Below are positions 1 through 9,412 of a stretch of DNA of 13,206 bases, one piece after another; position 1 is the first letter of the stretch; each line of letters opens with the position of its first letter. The notes beneath the pieces are model-generated. The model did not search any database. It worked only from the letters and a program-made list of their open reading frames with translations, and was not told where the DNA came from. The translations under genes were made by a program, and so were the position numbers. Source of the DNA: Pleurotus ostreatus/Saccharomyces cerevisiae fusant (Eukaryota > Opisthokonta); assembly GCA_024196135.1 (NCBI GenBank), contig JAMQCK010000994.1, positions 1-13,206 of the forward strand, read 5' to 3'.

Positions 1-3000
1 TACAACGAGGAGGGTAAGTGGTGTTTCTCTGCCGTCATCAACCTCAAGCTCACGCCTTGCAGATGACCGTCACATCCCTACTCTCACCGTCGGGCAGACT
101 CTGCAATTCGCGCTTTCGACCAAGACGCCGGGTCCTGCGGGTCGCCAGCCGGGCGTCACGCGCAAGCAGTTCGAGGAAGAGGTCCAGGACACGCTACTCA
201 AGATGCTCAACATCTCGCACACCAAGAACACCCTCGTCGGCGATGAGTTTGTCCGCGGCGTCTCCGGCGGCGAGCGCAAGCGCGTCAGCATCGCCGAGAT
301 GATGGCCACTCGCGCGCGCGTTCAGTCCTGGGACAACTCCACACGCGGCCTTGACGCCTCCACGGCCCTCGACTTCGCCAAGTCCCTGCGCGTCATGACG
401 GACGTACTCGGCCAGACGACGTTCGTCTCCCTCTACCAGGCCGGCGAGGGTATCTACCAGCTCTTCGACAAGGTCATGGTGCTCGACCACGGGCGACAGG
501 TCTTCCTCGGCCCGCCCTCCGAGGCGCGCGCCTACTTCGAGGGCCTCGGGTACAAGTCGCTCCCTCGCCAGAGCACGCCCGACTACCTCACAGGCTGCAC
601 GGACCCCAACGAGCGCCAGTTCGCCCCCGGGCGCTCCGCGGCGGACGTGCCTTCTACGCCCGAGGAACTCGAGGCCGCGTACCGCAACTCGAAGTTCGCG
701 CGGGAGCTGGAGCGCGAGCGCGAGGACTACAAGCTATACATGGTCACTGAGAAGGCGGACCAGGAGGCGTTCCGCGCGGCCGTGCTCGCGGACAAGAAGC
801 GCGGCGTGTCGAAGAAGAGCCCGTACACGCTTGGGTACACCGGTCAGGTTATCGCGCTCACGAAGCGGCAGTTCTTGCTGCGCATGCAGGATCGGTTCCA
901 GCTCGTCACCAGCTTCAGTTTGAACCTCATTCTGGCTATTGTTATCGGCGCGGCGTACATCAACCAGCCTTTGACCTCCGCGGGCGCCTTCACGAGGGGC
1001 AGCGTCATCTTTGCCGCGCTTTTGACGACCTGCTTGGACGCATTTGGCGAGATTCCCGGTCAGATGCTCGGTCGCCCGATTCTGCGCAAACAGGTGCGTT
1101 CCCCATCATCGGCTGCTGAGGATGCGGCCTAACAGAATTTCAGACAAGCTACAGCATGTACCGCGCATCGGCGATTGCGCTCGCCAACACTTTGGCCGAC
1201 CTGCCGTTCTCTGCTGTGCGCGTATTGCTGTTCGACATCATCGTCTTCTTCATGTCCGGCCTCTCGCGCTCCGCGGGCAGCTTCTTCACGTACCATCTGT
1301 TCAACTACCTGGCCTACCTCTGCATGCAAGGTTTCTTCAGGACTTTTGGTCAGCTCTGCCGGAACTTCGATGTAAGTGCTGTCAATGTGGCGACGAGCTT
1401 GTTTTGACATATTCTCTTCAGCATGCTTTCCGTCTTGCGACGTTCTTCATTCCAAACGTTGTTCAATACGCCGGCTACATGCTCCCGGTCGACAGCATGA
1501 AGCGCTGGCTGTTCTGGATCTTCTACATCAACCCAGTGTGCGTACTTTGGCTTTGAGAATTCCCTTCACGTGCTGACAATGTTTAGTGGATATGCCTGGT
1601 CAGGTTGCATGGAGAACGAGTTCATGCGCATTTCTATGAGCTGCGACGGCAACTATATCGTACCGCGCAACCCGCCTGGCGAGAACATCTACCCGTGAGC
1701 CCTCCTTCGCAATCGCTCCCCCTCTCAACTGACATTCTTCGTCAGCGATGGTCTCGGTCCCAACCAGGCTTGCACGCTCTACGGTTCCAATGGCGGCCAG
1801 GACCACATCAGTGGCGAGGCCTACATCGACGCTGGCTACGATATCCATTCCGCAGACCTTTGGAGGCGTAACCTGCTTGTCCTCCTTGGGTTCCTCGTCC
1901 TATTCCAGGTCACGCAGGTTGTTGCTCTCGACTATTTCCCTGTAAGTGGCTCCCTCGCCCTACTGCGCCGCTTCTGACAGGCTTGTAGCGCTACGGTGTC
2001 GCGATCTCCACCAGCGTCTATGCGAGGACCGGCAAGGAGGAGGAGAAGCTGAACGCTGTGCAGCAGGAGCGTAAGGCCAACCGGAATGCGCCTAAGGAAA
2101 AGACGGACTCGAGCGCTGCATCGTCCAAGTGAGTACTAGAGTCCATACAAGAGCGTCGTCATTGACATCTTGCTCAGGGAGGTAGCCAGGCCGTATCGCA
2201 AGACGTTCACCTGGGAGAGGCTCAACTACACCGTCCCAGTTCCAGGCGGCACCCGACGCTTGCTTCACGATGTCTACGGCTATGTCAAGCCCGGGACGCT
2301 AACGGCCTTGATGGGTGCCAGTGGTGCCGGCAAGACGACCTGCTTGGACGTGCTCGCGCAGCGCAAGAACATCGGCGTCATCCATGGCGACATTCTTGTC
2401 GACGGCCGCCCGCTCACGTCGGACTTTGCGCGCAGCACGGCTTACGGTACGTTGACGAGTTGCTCGCCCTCGTTCGAATGCTCATATCCCTCCAGCCGAG
2501 CAGATGGATGTTCACGAGGGTACGGCGACCGTCCGTGAGGCCTTGCGCTTCTCTGCGTACCTCCGCCAGCCTGCTGAGGTCTCGATCGAGGAGAAGAACG
2601 CCTACGTCGAGGAGATCATCGACCTTCTGGAGCTTCATGATCTTACGGAGGCTCTCGTCTTGAGCTTGAACGTCGAGGCGCGCAAGCGCCTGACGATCGG
2701 CGTCGAGCTAGCGAGCAAGCCTGAGCTGCTCTTGTTCTTGGACGAGCCTACGTCTGGTCTCGATGCTCAGTCGGCGTGGAACCTAGTCCGCTTCTTGCGC
2801 AAGTTGGCCGACCAGGGGCAGGCCATTCTCTGCACGATTCGTACGTCGGCCCTCCATCGCTTGATTGGCACCCTACTGACCTGCTACCAGACCAACCGTC
2901 CGCCCTGCTTTTCGAGAGCTTCGACCGGCTTCTCTTGCTCGAGCGTGGCGGCGAGACCGTGTACTTCGGGGACATCGGAAAGGATTCGCACATCATCCGG

Positions 3001-4487
3001 GAGTACTTCGCCCGCCATGGTGCCGTCTGCCCGCCGAACGTCAACCCCGCCGAGTACATGCTCGACGCGATCGGCGCCGGTGTCCAGCCACGCATTGGTG
3101 ATCGCGATTGGAAGGACGTATGGCTTGACTCACCTGAATGCGAGAAGGTCCGGCGCGAGATCGAAGAGATTAAGGCAACCGCCCTCGCGCGCCCGGTCGA
3201 GGAGCACAAGAAGATGAGCACCTGTACGTCCACCTCACTTTGCTCTTGGAAGCTCAAACTCACAGAGATGACAGATGCGACATCGTTCTTCTACCAGCTG
3301 AAGACGGTGGTGAAGCGCAACAACTTGGCCCTTTGGCGCTCGCCCGACTACATCTTCACTCGGTTCTTCGTCTGCATCTTCATCTCGCTGTTCATCTCGC
3401 TCTCGTTCCTCCAACTCGGCAACAGTGCGCGCGATCTCCAGTTCCGTGTGTTCTCCATGTATGTGTCCCCTCTTGTTCTCGTCTCGTATGTCGCTCACCC
3501 TTTTTCAGTTTCTGGATCACTGTCCTTCCCGCCGTCGTCATGAACCAGATCGAGCCCATGTTCATTATGAATCGCCGCATCTTCGTTCGCGAGGCGTCGT
3601 CCAGGATATACTCTCCTTACGTCTTCGCTATCGGCCAGCTGCTCGGAGAGATTCCGTACTCGGTTATCTGCGGTATCATCTACTGGGTCTTGATGGTCTA
3701 TCCCCAGGGCTTTGGACAGGGAGCCGCGGGCCTCAAGTAAGTCTCATATTCTGTCTGGGTAGATACAAGACTGACTCTCTCCAGCGGCACGGGGTTCCAA
3801 CTCCTGGTGATCATCTTCATGATGCTCTTCGTAAGTTGCACTTGGTGTAATGCAATACAGCGGTCTAACAAGCTCATCAGGGTGTGTCGATCGGACAGTT
3901 CATTGCTGCCATATCCCCCAACATTCAAACCGCTGTGTTGTTCAACCCCTTCATCTCCTTGGTTTTGGCGACGTTCTGCGGAGTCACGATCCCGTATCCC
4001 ACCATGATCAAGTTCTGGAGGTTCGTAGCCTTACCGACCGACAGACTGCGGACGCTCATTCTTTTACAGGAGCTGGATCTACGAGCTCGACCCCTTTACC
4101 CGCACGCTGGCAGCTATGGTCTCTACCGAGCTGCATGGCCTTGAAATTACTTGCAAGGCCGACGAGTTCGCCGTCTTCAACCCGCCGGATGGTCAGTCCT
4201 GCGGCCAGTGGGCTGGCGCTTTCGTGCAGGCCTACGGTGGCTACATCGACAATCCGGACGCTACGGACACGTGCAGGTACTGCCAGTACCGCGTCGGGGA
4301 CGAGTTCTTTGTCCCGCTCAACATCTCGTACTCCAACCGCTGGCGGGACGCGTGGATCCTGTTCGCGTATGTCATCTTCAACGCTCTCATTACGATTGGT
4401 GAGTTATCATCCCTGTGCGTACGGTTGAGTTTACATACTAACTTTTCCTCAGCTGCATCTCGCTTCTTGCGCTACGCAAAGCGATGA
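1..4487 (+). CDS. PDR/CDR-type ABC transporter (ABCG full transporter), 5' partial
   Basis: ATP-driven efflux pump of the plasma membrane; the fungal PDR family exports xenobiotics, azoles or lipids. Exons: 1-13, 63-1093, 1144-1371, 1422-1537, 1587-1694, 1746-1941, 1989-2128, 2178-2446, 2496-2840, 2891-3223, 3275-3458, 3509-3736, 3785-3830, 3881-4020, 4070-4398, 4453-4487. They total 3741 nt, giving 1246 residues plus a stop with no frame break. Family length is about 1450-1500, so roughly 200-250 N-terminal residues, including Walker A of domain 1, lie off the left edge. Residues counted from the window start: NBD1 signature VSGGERKR 71-78, degenerate Walker [10 protein letters not shown] 94-102 (Asn for the catalytic Glu), Tyr129 in place of the H-loop His. 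TMD1 follows at about 285-570 and includes the CDR-type extracellular stretch after GENIYPDG. NBD2 has Walker A GASGAGKT 657-664, a degenerate signature LNVEARKR 758-765, Walker B LLLFLDE 778-784 and His816. TMD2 starts near 927 and has the Cys-rich PDR loop (about 1154-1205) before the last helix and basic tail. The order NBD-TMD-NBD-TMD and the asymmetric ATP sites are diagnostic. Substrate cannot be read from sequence. Confidence 0.95.
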
Positions 4488-4767
4488 GCGACGAGCTTTA
4501 CTTACTTACGACGATCCCTTTTGGGTTACGGTTTCTCGGGGGGAAGGTTCGATACAATTACTAGACATCATCGTTATCCTTAGATTACGCACTGCACGTA
4601 CACTGTAGCCATATCCTGGTCTTTATTCATTGATCTTTAGAGTGGAAACGGTGTCCGTTCTCGGGGCGTTCATACAAGGGGGTACCCCGCCCTTGATCTT
4701 TGCCTTCAGGCTTCAGGCTTCTAGGTGACAAGAGCGATACATACAATGGCAGTGCGCGGTATAACAA
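4488..4767. other. 3' flank of the transporter gene, no gene seen
   Basis: This is AT-richer than the coding DNA around it and presumably holds the transporter 3' UTR and polyadenylation region. No AATAAA is present; a CTTTATTCATTG stretch lies near 4621-4632. A short tandem CTTCAGG repeat occurs at about 4704-4720. Nothing else could be supported. Confidence 0.4.
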
Positions 4768-4852
4768 GCCCTGCTAGCTCAGTGGTAGAGCGTGTCACTA
4801 GTAAGCATCAGCTTCTATGACAAGGTCAGTCGTTCAAGTCGGCTGTGGGGCA
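4768..4852 (+). tRNA. tRNA-Thr (anticodon AGT) with a 13-nt intron
   Basis: The full cloverleaf can be drawn. The acceptor stem is GCCCTGC (4768-4774) with GTGGGGC (4845-4851), five Watson-Crick and two G-U type pairs. The D stem GCTC/GAGC is 4777-4780 with 4788-4791. The anticodon stem TGTCA/TGACA is 4793-4797 with 4818-4822. The variable region AGGTC is 4823-4827, and the T stem AGTCG/CGGCT (4828-4832 with 4840-4844) encloses the loop TTCAAGT. The discriminator base is A4852 and CCA is not encoded, as usual in eukaryotes. Removing 13 nt one base 3' of the anticodon leaves the canonical loop C-T-AGT-A-A, so the anticodon is AGT (read as IGT), Thr. Internal pol III promoter: A box TAGCTCAGTGG (4775-4785) and B box GTTCAAGTC (4832-4840) both match consensus. 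Confidence 0.9.
4804..4816 (+). other. tRNA intron (13 nt)
   Basis: The 20-base segment between the two halves of the anticodon stem holds a 7-base loop plus 13 extra bases. Placing the insert between positions 37 and 38, the universal site for nuclear tRNA introns, gives AGCATCAGCTTCT as the intron. It would be removed by the tRNA splicing endonuclease, not by the spliceosome. Confidence 0.8.
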
Positions 4853-4869
4853 ATTTGTCTGGATATACG

Positions 4870-4873
4870 TTTT
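4870..4873 (+). terminator. probable RNA polymerase III terminator (T4)
   Basis: This is the first run of four T residues after the tRNA 3' end, 18 nt downstream. Nuclear tRNA genes end transcription at such runs. The distance is a little longer than the usual few bases; TTT at 4854-4856 is too short to be a good site. Confidence 0.5.
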
Positions 4874-5509
4874 GTGATGGAAGAGAGGACTTACTTAGGA
4901 CCACCCGAAGTGCTGGAGGTGCATTTTTGTTCCTCTGAGACCAGGCTCGACCTCGAGCAAAACGCTCGTACTGCGGGCGATACAGCACTGGCTACTATAC
5001 TACATACACCGAAGCGACGGAACGCTGTCGTGTAGTTTGGCCGGCATGACGCGAGATGCTTGGCCAAGTGCCATAGCGGCTGACCATGTTGTCGCCGTAC
5101 ACCAGACCGCGCGCCGACCAACAGAGACCACCCATCGCCCTACGCATCCACGCATCACCACAACACCCATGCACGCACCACCCTTCACCGCCCACCGCAT
5201 AAGCCTCGGCAGTCACGCCTTCGACCCCGATAGCCCACGCACCACGCCCTGCGAACCCCGCTCCCATTCTCGCAGAATCAAGCCCGCCATGTGCTCGCGC
5301 GGGCTTCCCCAGCGCAGCCAGGTGCATCGTCGGCGTGAAACGACGCGCTGCACGCGGGGTGGTCATTGGGCTTGGCGCGCGCGTGCGCGCCCGCTTCTTC
5401 GAGATGGTCCAGCCGGGTATGGCGATAGCGGGTCGCTGGGTATAAAGGGTGAGGATGGTCGCGCGATGGGAGGGCACAGCTCGTCGCCGACTGAACTTCG
5501 TCGCTCGCC
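4874..5509 (+). promoter_or_regulatory. upstream region of the aminopeptidase gene
   Basis: This GC-rich spacer of about 640 bp has no supportable coding sequence; open frames in it are GC-driven and lack family motifs or good starts. It contains a perfect 10-bp palindrome CTTGGCCAAG at 5059-5068 with the PacC/Rim101 core GCCAAG on both strands, alternating CG/GC runs around 5375-5395, and the TATA box annotated separately. It is presumably the promoter and 5' UTR of the downstream M28 peptidase. Confidence 0.5.
5441..5446 (+). promoter_or_regulatory. TATA box of the aminopeptidase gene
   Basis: TATAAA within GGGTATAAAGGG, 64 bp upstream of the ATG at 5510. That would give a start of transcription about 30 bp downstream and a 5' leader of roughly 30-40 nt, normal for a highly expressed secreted fungal enzyme. 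It is assigned from consensus and position only. Confidence 0.6.
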
Positions 5510-6990
5510 ATGCAGTCCTTCCTTGGTCTCGTCTTGCTCGCGCTCTCGGCCGTTGCGTCCGCGATCCCCGTCACGCGCTCCGAGTACGAGACGAATGTCG
5601 CGAACGGCCTGCGCCTCCTGCGCCTCGAGAAGGACGCAGAGCCGGTCTGGAAGTCGGAGGACGAGAAGCACCAGCTGAAGGTCGACGGCAAGCACTTTGT
5701 GAGTGGGCTTATCAGTCTTGGCCTGCAAGACACGCTGACGATAGACATGTAGATGGACGTCACCGAGGTTTACGAGCGGTCGCAGAAGCTCGCGGCGAAG
5801 AAGTCGAAGAAGGTCGCTGCGAAGAAGGCGAGCTGTAAGTGGATTGTGTGCACTGAATAGCATCGTGTGCTCACCTATTCTCAGACCCGGACATCTCCCA
5901 CCAGGACACTGTGAAGCCACTCCTCGAGAAGCTCACTACGGATGGCTTGAAGGGCTACCTGACCGACCTGACCGCCTTCAACAACCGCTACTACAAGGCG
6001 GACACCGGTAAGGATGCCAGCGACTTCATCTTCAACACCGCGTCCGACGTGAGTATTGCTTTCTTGCCAGCCTAGTACGAGTCGCTTAGCCTTGCATCCT
6101 CTCCAGCTGGCAAGCGGCAAGGACGGCATCACGGTCAGCGCGTTCAACCACAGCTTCACGCAGTACAGCATCATCGCGCACATCGACGGCGAGTCCGACG
6201 GCCCGCTCACCATCCTCGGCGCGCACATGGACTCCATCAACCTGCGCGACGAGCTTGACGGGCGCGCGCCCGGTGCTGATGACGATGGTGAGGCCTCCTT
6301 CCTTGTCATAGCATGCGCGAGAGGCTGGAAAGGCTGACGCGGTATGCGATAGGCTCCGGCACGGTGAACCTCCTCGAGATCTTCCGCGTCCTGACGGAGG
6401 CCGACTACGCGCCGAAGACGCCTGTCGAGTTCCAGTGGTACGCGGGTGAGGAGGCTGGCCTGCTTGGCTCGCAGGATATCGCGACGCAGTACGCCGAAGA
6501 CAACAAAGAGGTGTACGCGATGCTGCAGCTTGATATGACCGCCTAGTAAGTCTCTTCAATCCAGATGGCGTACGTGCCATTGACGAAGTCTTGTAGCACC
6601 AAGCCCGGCCAGGACCCGCACGTCTCCTTTATGACCGACAACGTCGACACCGACCTGACCACCTTCGAGGAGAAGCTCGTCGACGAATACCTCTCTATCA
6701 GCTACAACGAGGGCGAGGTGAGCTTCCCATTCCGTCCACCCCACACCCCAAAACCAACCACTCACCTGTTTTTTTTTTCAACCCAGTGCGGCTACGGCTG
6801 CTCCGACCACGCCAGCTGGAACGAGAACGGCTACCCGAGCTCGATGCCCTTCGAGACGACCTTCGGCTCCGACAACCCCAACATCCACAGCGCGGACGAC
6901 ACCGTGGACGTCGATGGCTTCTCGTTCGAGCAGTCGCTCGAGTTCGCGAAGCTGGGGTTGTCGTACATTGTCGAGCTTACGAGTGCTTGA
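5510..6990 (+). CDS. secreted M28 (M28E-like) zinc aminopeptidase
   Basis: Extracellular exopeptidase that removes N-terminal residues (leucine aminopeptidase type) using two co-catalytic zinc ions. Exons: 5510-5698, 5753-5834, 5885-6048, 6107-6287, 6353-6545, 6597-6717, 6787-6990, giving 377 residues in frame throughout. Residues 1-18 are a clear signal peptide (hydrophobic [11 protein letters not shown], then ASA before IPV). Residues 19 to about 90 look like a propeptide ending in a Lys-rich run ([10 protein letters not shown]); the mature domain probably begins near YPDISHQ. Zinc and catalytic residues by comparison with the Aeromonas aminopeptidase family: His185 in GAHMDS, Asp in GADDDGSG (203-205), Glu238/Glu239 in [10 protein letters not shown], Asp266 in LDMTAY, His344 in HSADDT. 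Cys311 and Cys315 match the conserved disulfide. Length fits fungal LAP1-type enzymes. The ATG is chosen because it directly precedes the signal peptide and lies behind a TATA box. Exact N-terminal residue preference is unknown. Confidence 0.94.
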
Positions 6991-7193
6991 GGGTAGATAA
7001 CGAGGTTTTGTAGGGTTGATGCTGTATAGGGTGTAACAACAGATGAAAATGAAAGCGCCTACCAGAGATGAATGATATGCATTGCAGAAGGGTGAATGAG
7101 CGAAGACGAGAAAGCCAAATACGTGCACTGCAGGTATTCATTGATGGTTCGGTCGTATGCAAGAGGGAGGGTAAGTGAGGTACTGGAAGATGT
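6991..7193. other. convergent 3' spacer between aminopeptidase and zinc-finger gene
   Basis: About 200 bp separate the two stop codons, so both 3' UTRs must lie here and may overlap. No coding or RNA gene is visible. No AATAAA signal was seen on either strand. Confidence 0.5.
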
Positions 7194-8092
7194 TCATGAG
7201 CCGGCCTTCTTCTTCGCCTTGCGTGCTTTGAGTTCTTCTAGTCGTCGCTTCATCATGGCCACCTTCATGTCAGCTTCTTCCTGTGCCCGCTCCTCCTCAA
7301 TCAACCTGGTCCCAACGTCAGTAATAGGGCTAAGGCAGGAAACACGGCGACTCACCGATCCATGATAATCTCCCGGTCTATGCGCTCGCGCTTCTGCTCC
7401 TCGGTCTCCTCGGGATCGTCTGGAGGTGCGCCCTCGTCGACACGTTCCGCAATGACGGGCTCAGCTGCCGGCGGCATGCCCACAAGCGCGTCGTTATTGA
7501 TCTGCGCCTCGGCAAAGACAGTCGCGCGCTCGTATTTGTCGTGATGTGCCTCTTCCGCGTCTGCTGCTGTCTGCGCGACGCTGGCCATGAATGCAGCATA
7601 CTCCGCCGCGAGGGGATCGTCTGCGGCTGGTGCTTGCTGCTGAGCCGACGGCCCGTCCACCTGCATCCCGTCACCATCGCCGTCGTCATCGTCCGCAGTG
7701 GATTGGGGCAGTTGTCGATTGGGATCGGAGAAGAAGTCAGAGGGAAAGCCGCCAGCGTTGTCGGGTTTCTGTCGTTTCGCGGGCGTCTCGTCTGGCGTAG
7801 AGGTCTTCTTCCGCTTGCCATCCGCCTCCTCATACTCATCATCTTCCTCCTCTTCCTGTGCCTCCTCGGCTGCGCGTGCAGCCTCCGCCCGTGCTTGCTC
7901 CTCGCGTAGACGCGCGACAGCAGTGCGATGCTTCTTGCTACCAACGTGCCCCTCCCACATGAACTCCTTCACGGGAATATTGCACGCCTTGCATTGCAGC
8001 TGGTTGTTCGGGGTATACTGCGCGAGGGGATGGGTTATTCTGGGCGCGGCTTGTTGTCGTTTCTGCTTGAGCAGCGCGCGCACGTCCGCCAT
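7194..8092 (-). CDS. ZNF830/CCDC16-like C2H2 zinc-finger nuclear protein
   Basis: Exon 1 is 8092-7356 and exon 2 is 7305-7194; the 50-nt intron has donor GTGAGT and acceptor CCAG. The protein has 282 residues. It opens with ADVRALLKQKRQ, then a single zinc finger with spacing C34-x2-C37-x11-H49-x5-H55 (CKACNIPV...HVGSKKH), the arrangement of U1/matrin-like fingers that bind RNA or nucleic acid. An acidic, Glu-rich linker with a basic patch (GKRKKTSTPDETPAKRQK, a likely nuclear localisation signal) follows, then an Asp/Gly-rich tract, and a charged C-terminal coiled coil (EQKRERIDREIIMDR through LEELKARKAKKK). Animal ZNF830 (CCDC16/Omcg1) is linked to pre-mRNA splicing and genome stability; the fungal role is inferred only from domain order. 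The start at 8092 is preferred because the family's conserved block begins there and the context GCCATGG is ideal. An in-frame ATG at 8170 would add 26 residues but has T at -3. Confidence 0.82.
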
Positions 8093-9412
8093 GGCGTCAC
8101 AGGTGAAGCTGGGTTGATTTTGTGGCGTCGGTTGCGCGTATTTGTTCGATCGCGTGTCGCGTCGGGCCATGCACAGAAAACTTCTTTTCTCATTCCTTCT
8201 TCACCGCGTTCACGTTCCCCTCGCTGTGGGTTACGGATATTCCAACTGGTGAGTATGAGTTCCCTAGTACCCTCTCTGTCTCTCTCTGTAGGATGAACGC
8301 ACCGAAGCAATAGGAAGTGCCGTCTGAAGCCATCGTGCTTTGTCGATTCTCGGTTCTCTGACTCTTCCCCCATCTCCACCTGATTCCTTATTCCCGCATA
8401 CTAACCATACACCACAGATACCATGCTCCATAGCTCGCTGTCGCCGCACCTTTTCCTGTACCAGGATTCTTCCGCATGTAACGCTACGCCACTGTACTCT
8501 GCTAATGAGCAATTCATGCCCTTCATGTCCGCCGCGATCTTCATCCCAGCGTCCGTTTACCGGGTTCGGTACGTGGCGTAGCTATCATCAGTATCAGGAA
8601 CCTTCGATGCGAACCGGCAAGCTCGTCGAGGTGCATCAGCTGGCCATCATGAGGCGGGCGTGGCGCCCTGCCCCTCATCATCCCGGCCGTCAACCGGAAG
8701 GTCAGTGAAGTTACCACAGCACCTTTACTAGGCTTCGACTCCAATGCACTCGTTCAGTGCAGCTGTTGACTGCAGTGCATCACAGCCAAGGAACGCAATG
8801 GGGTCTTATCGATTCAATTATCGCAGCATACTAGCAATGTGGGTGCCCTTGCGGCGTTCTCGCCAGTCATTCTGACCCCGGTTGATGGCCAGACGGGGGC
8901 CCGGCAAGCGATTCCATTCAGCGATCCCATTGTTCTTCGCCGACAAGGCGGCCTTCTGCCGGCCGGTCGGCCAAATTCATCACCGACCCCCCTAAGCCGC
9001 TGATCTCTTTAACCAGCGCCGCCGAGGCACAGCTGTTCCCACAGCTCCTTGCTTTCCTACCCCCACCATCCCCCAGAAAGCAGCCCAGCACTCCCGCGCC
9101 GTCTGCCCGCCCGCTGACGCCCTCGCCACATTCCTCACTTCCACAGTCGTCGCAGAGACGACCTTGCCCAATAAGGCTTCCCTTGTTCGGCGACGCCACA
9201 CTTCGACGTTAAGCGCCGCGCTTCGTCGTCGCCCTCCAGCCACCACCCAGGTGTCTGCATCCGTGAGTGCTGCTCGTAAGGCGCATTGGATCCTAGCTTA
9301 TGCTTCTCTAGTCATCTGCTCTAGTCGACGCGCCGCTCGCCGTCTGCATCACCGGAACACCCCCTTCTCCCCATCATCATCATCATCAGTCACAACCCAC
9401 CCTCTCATCACA
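8093..9412. promoter_or_regulatory. long spacer between divergent genes (two promoters)
   Basis: About 1.3 kb between the zinc-finger gene (left, -) and the unknown gene (right, +), so it must hold both promoters and 5' UTRs. Open frames inside it show no family motif, no convincing start context and no continuous exon chain, so none is annotated. The right part (about 9000-9400) is rich in CCACC/CCTCC and ends in a (CAT)-type microsatellite at about 9372-9388. A possible 5'-UTR intron with donor GTGAGT at 9263 and an acceptor TCTCTAG near 9311 is visible but cannot be confirmed. No convincing TATA box was found on either side. Confidence 0.45.
9372..9388. repeat. CAT trinucleotide microsatellite
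   Basis: Five to six consecutive CAT/ATC units lie about 25 bp upstream of the start codon of the unknown gene, so within its 5' UTR. This is probably simple slippage sequence. Confidence 0.7.

Noticed and set aside
4995..5477. Open frames on both strands upstream of the aminopeptidase
   Set aside because: The composition is Arg/Pro/Thr or Ala/Gly-rich with no domain and no splice continuation. They overlap each other and the promoter.
5363..5920. 185-codon minus-strand open frame across the aminopeptidase start
   Set aside because: It is antisense to the signal peptide and first two exons and crosses the TATA box. It has no family motif and no good start context.
6769..6786. Long poly-T run in the last aminopeptidase intron
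   Set aside because: It is the polypyrimidine tract of a normal acceptor (TTTTTTTTTTCAACCCAG), not a terminator or a special element.
7541..7909. Plus-strand hydrophobic open frame antisense to the zinc-finger gene
   Set aside because: The Leu/Cys-rich text is the complement of Glu/Lys/Asp-rich codons in the real gene. It has no start context and no conserved features.
8340..8744. Open frames on both strands in the long spacer
   Set aside because: They are Pro/Ser/Arg-rich without recognisable motifs or extending exons. They are possibly random at this GC content.
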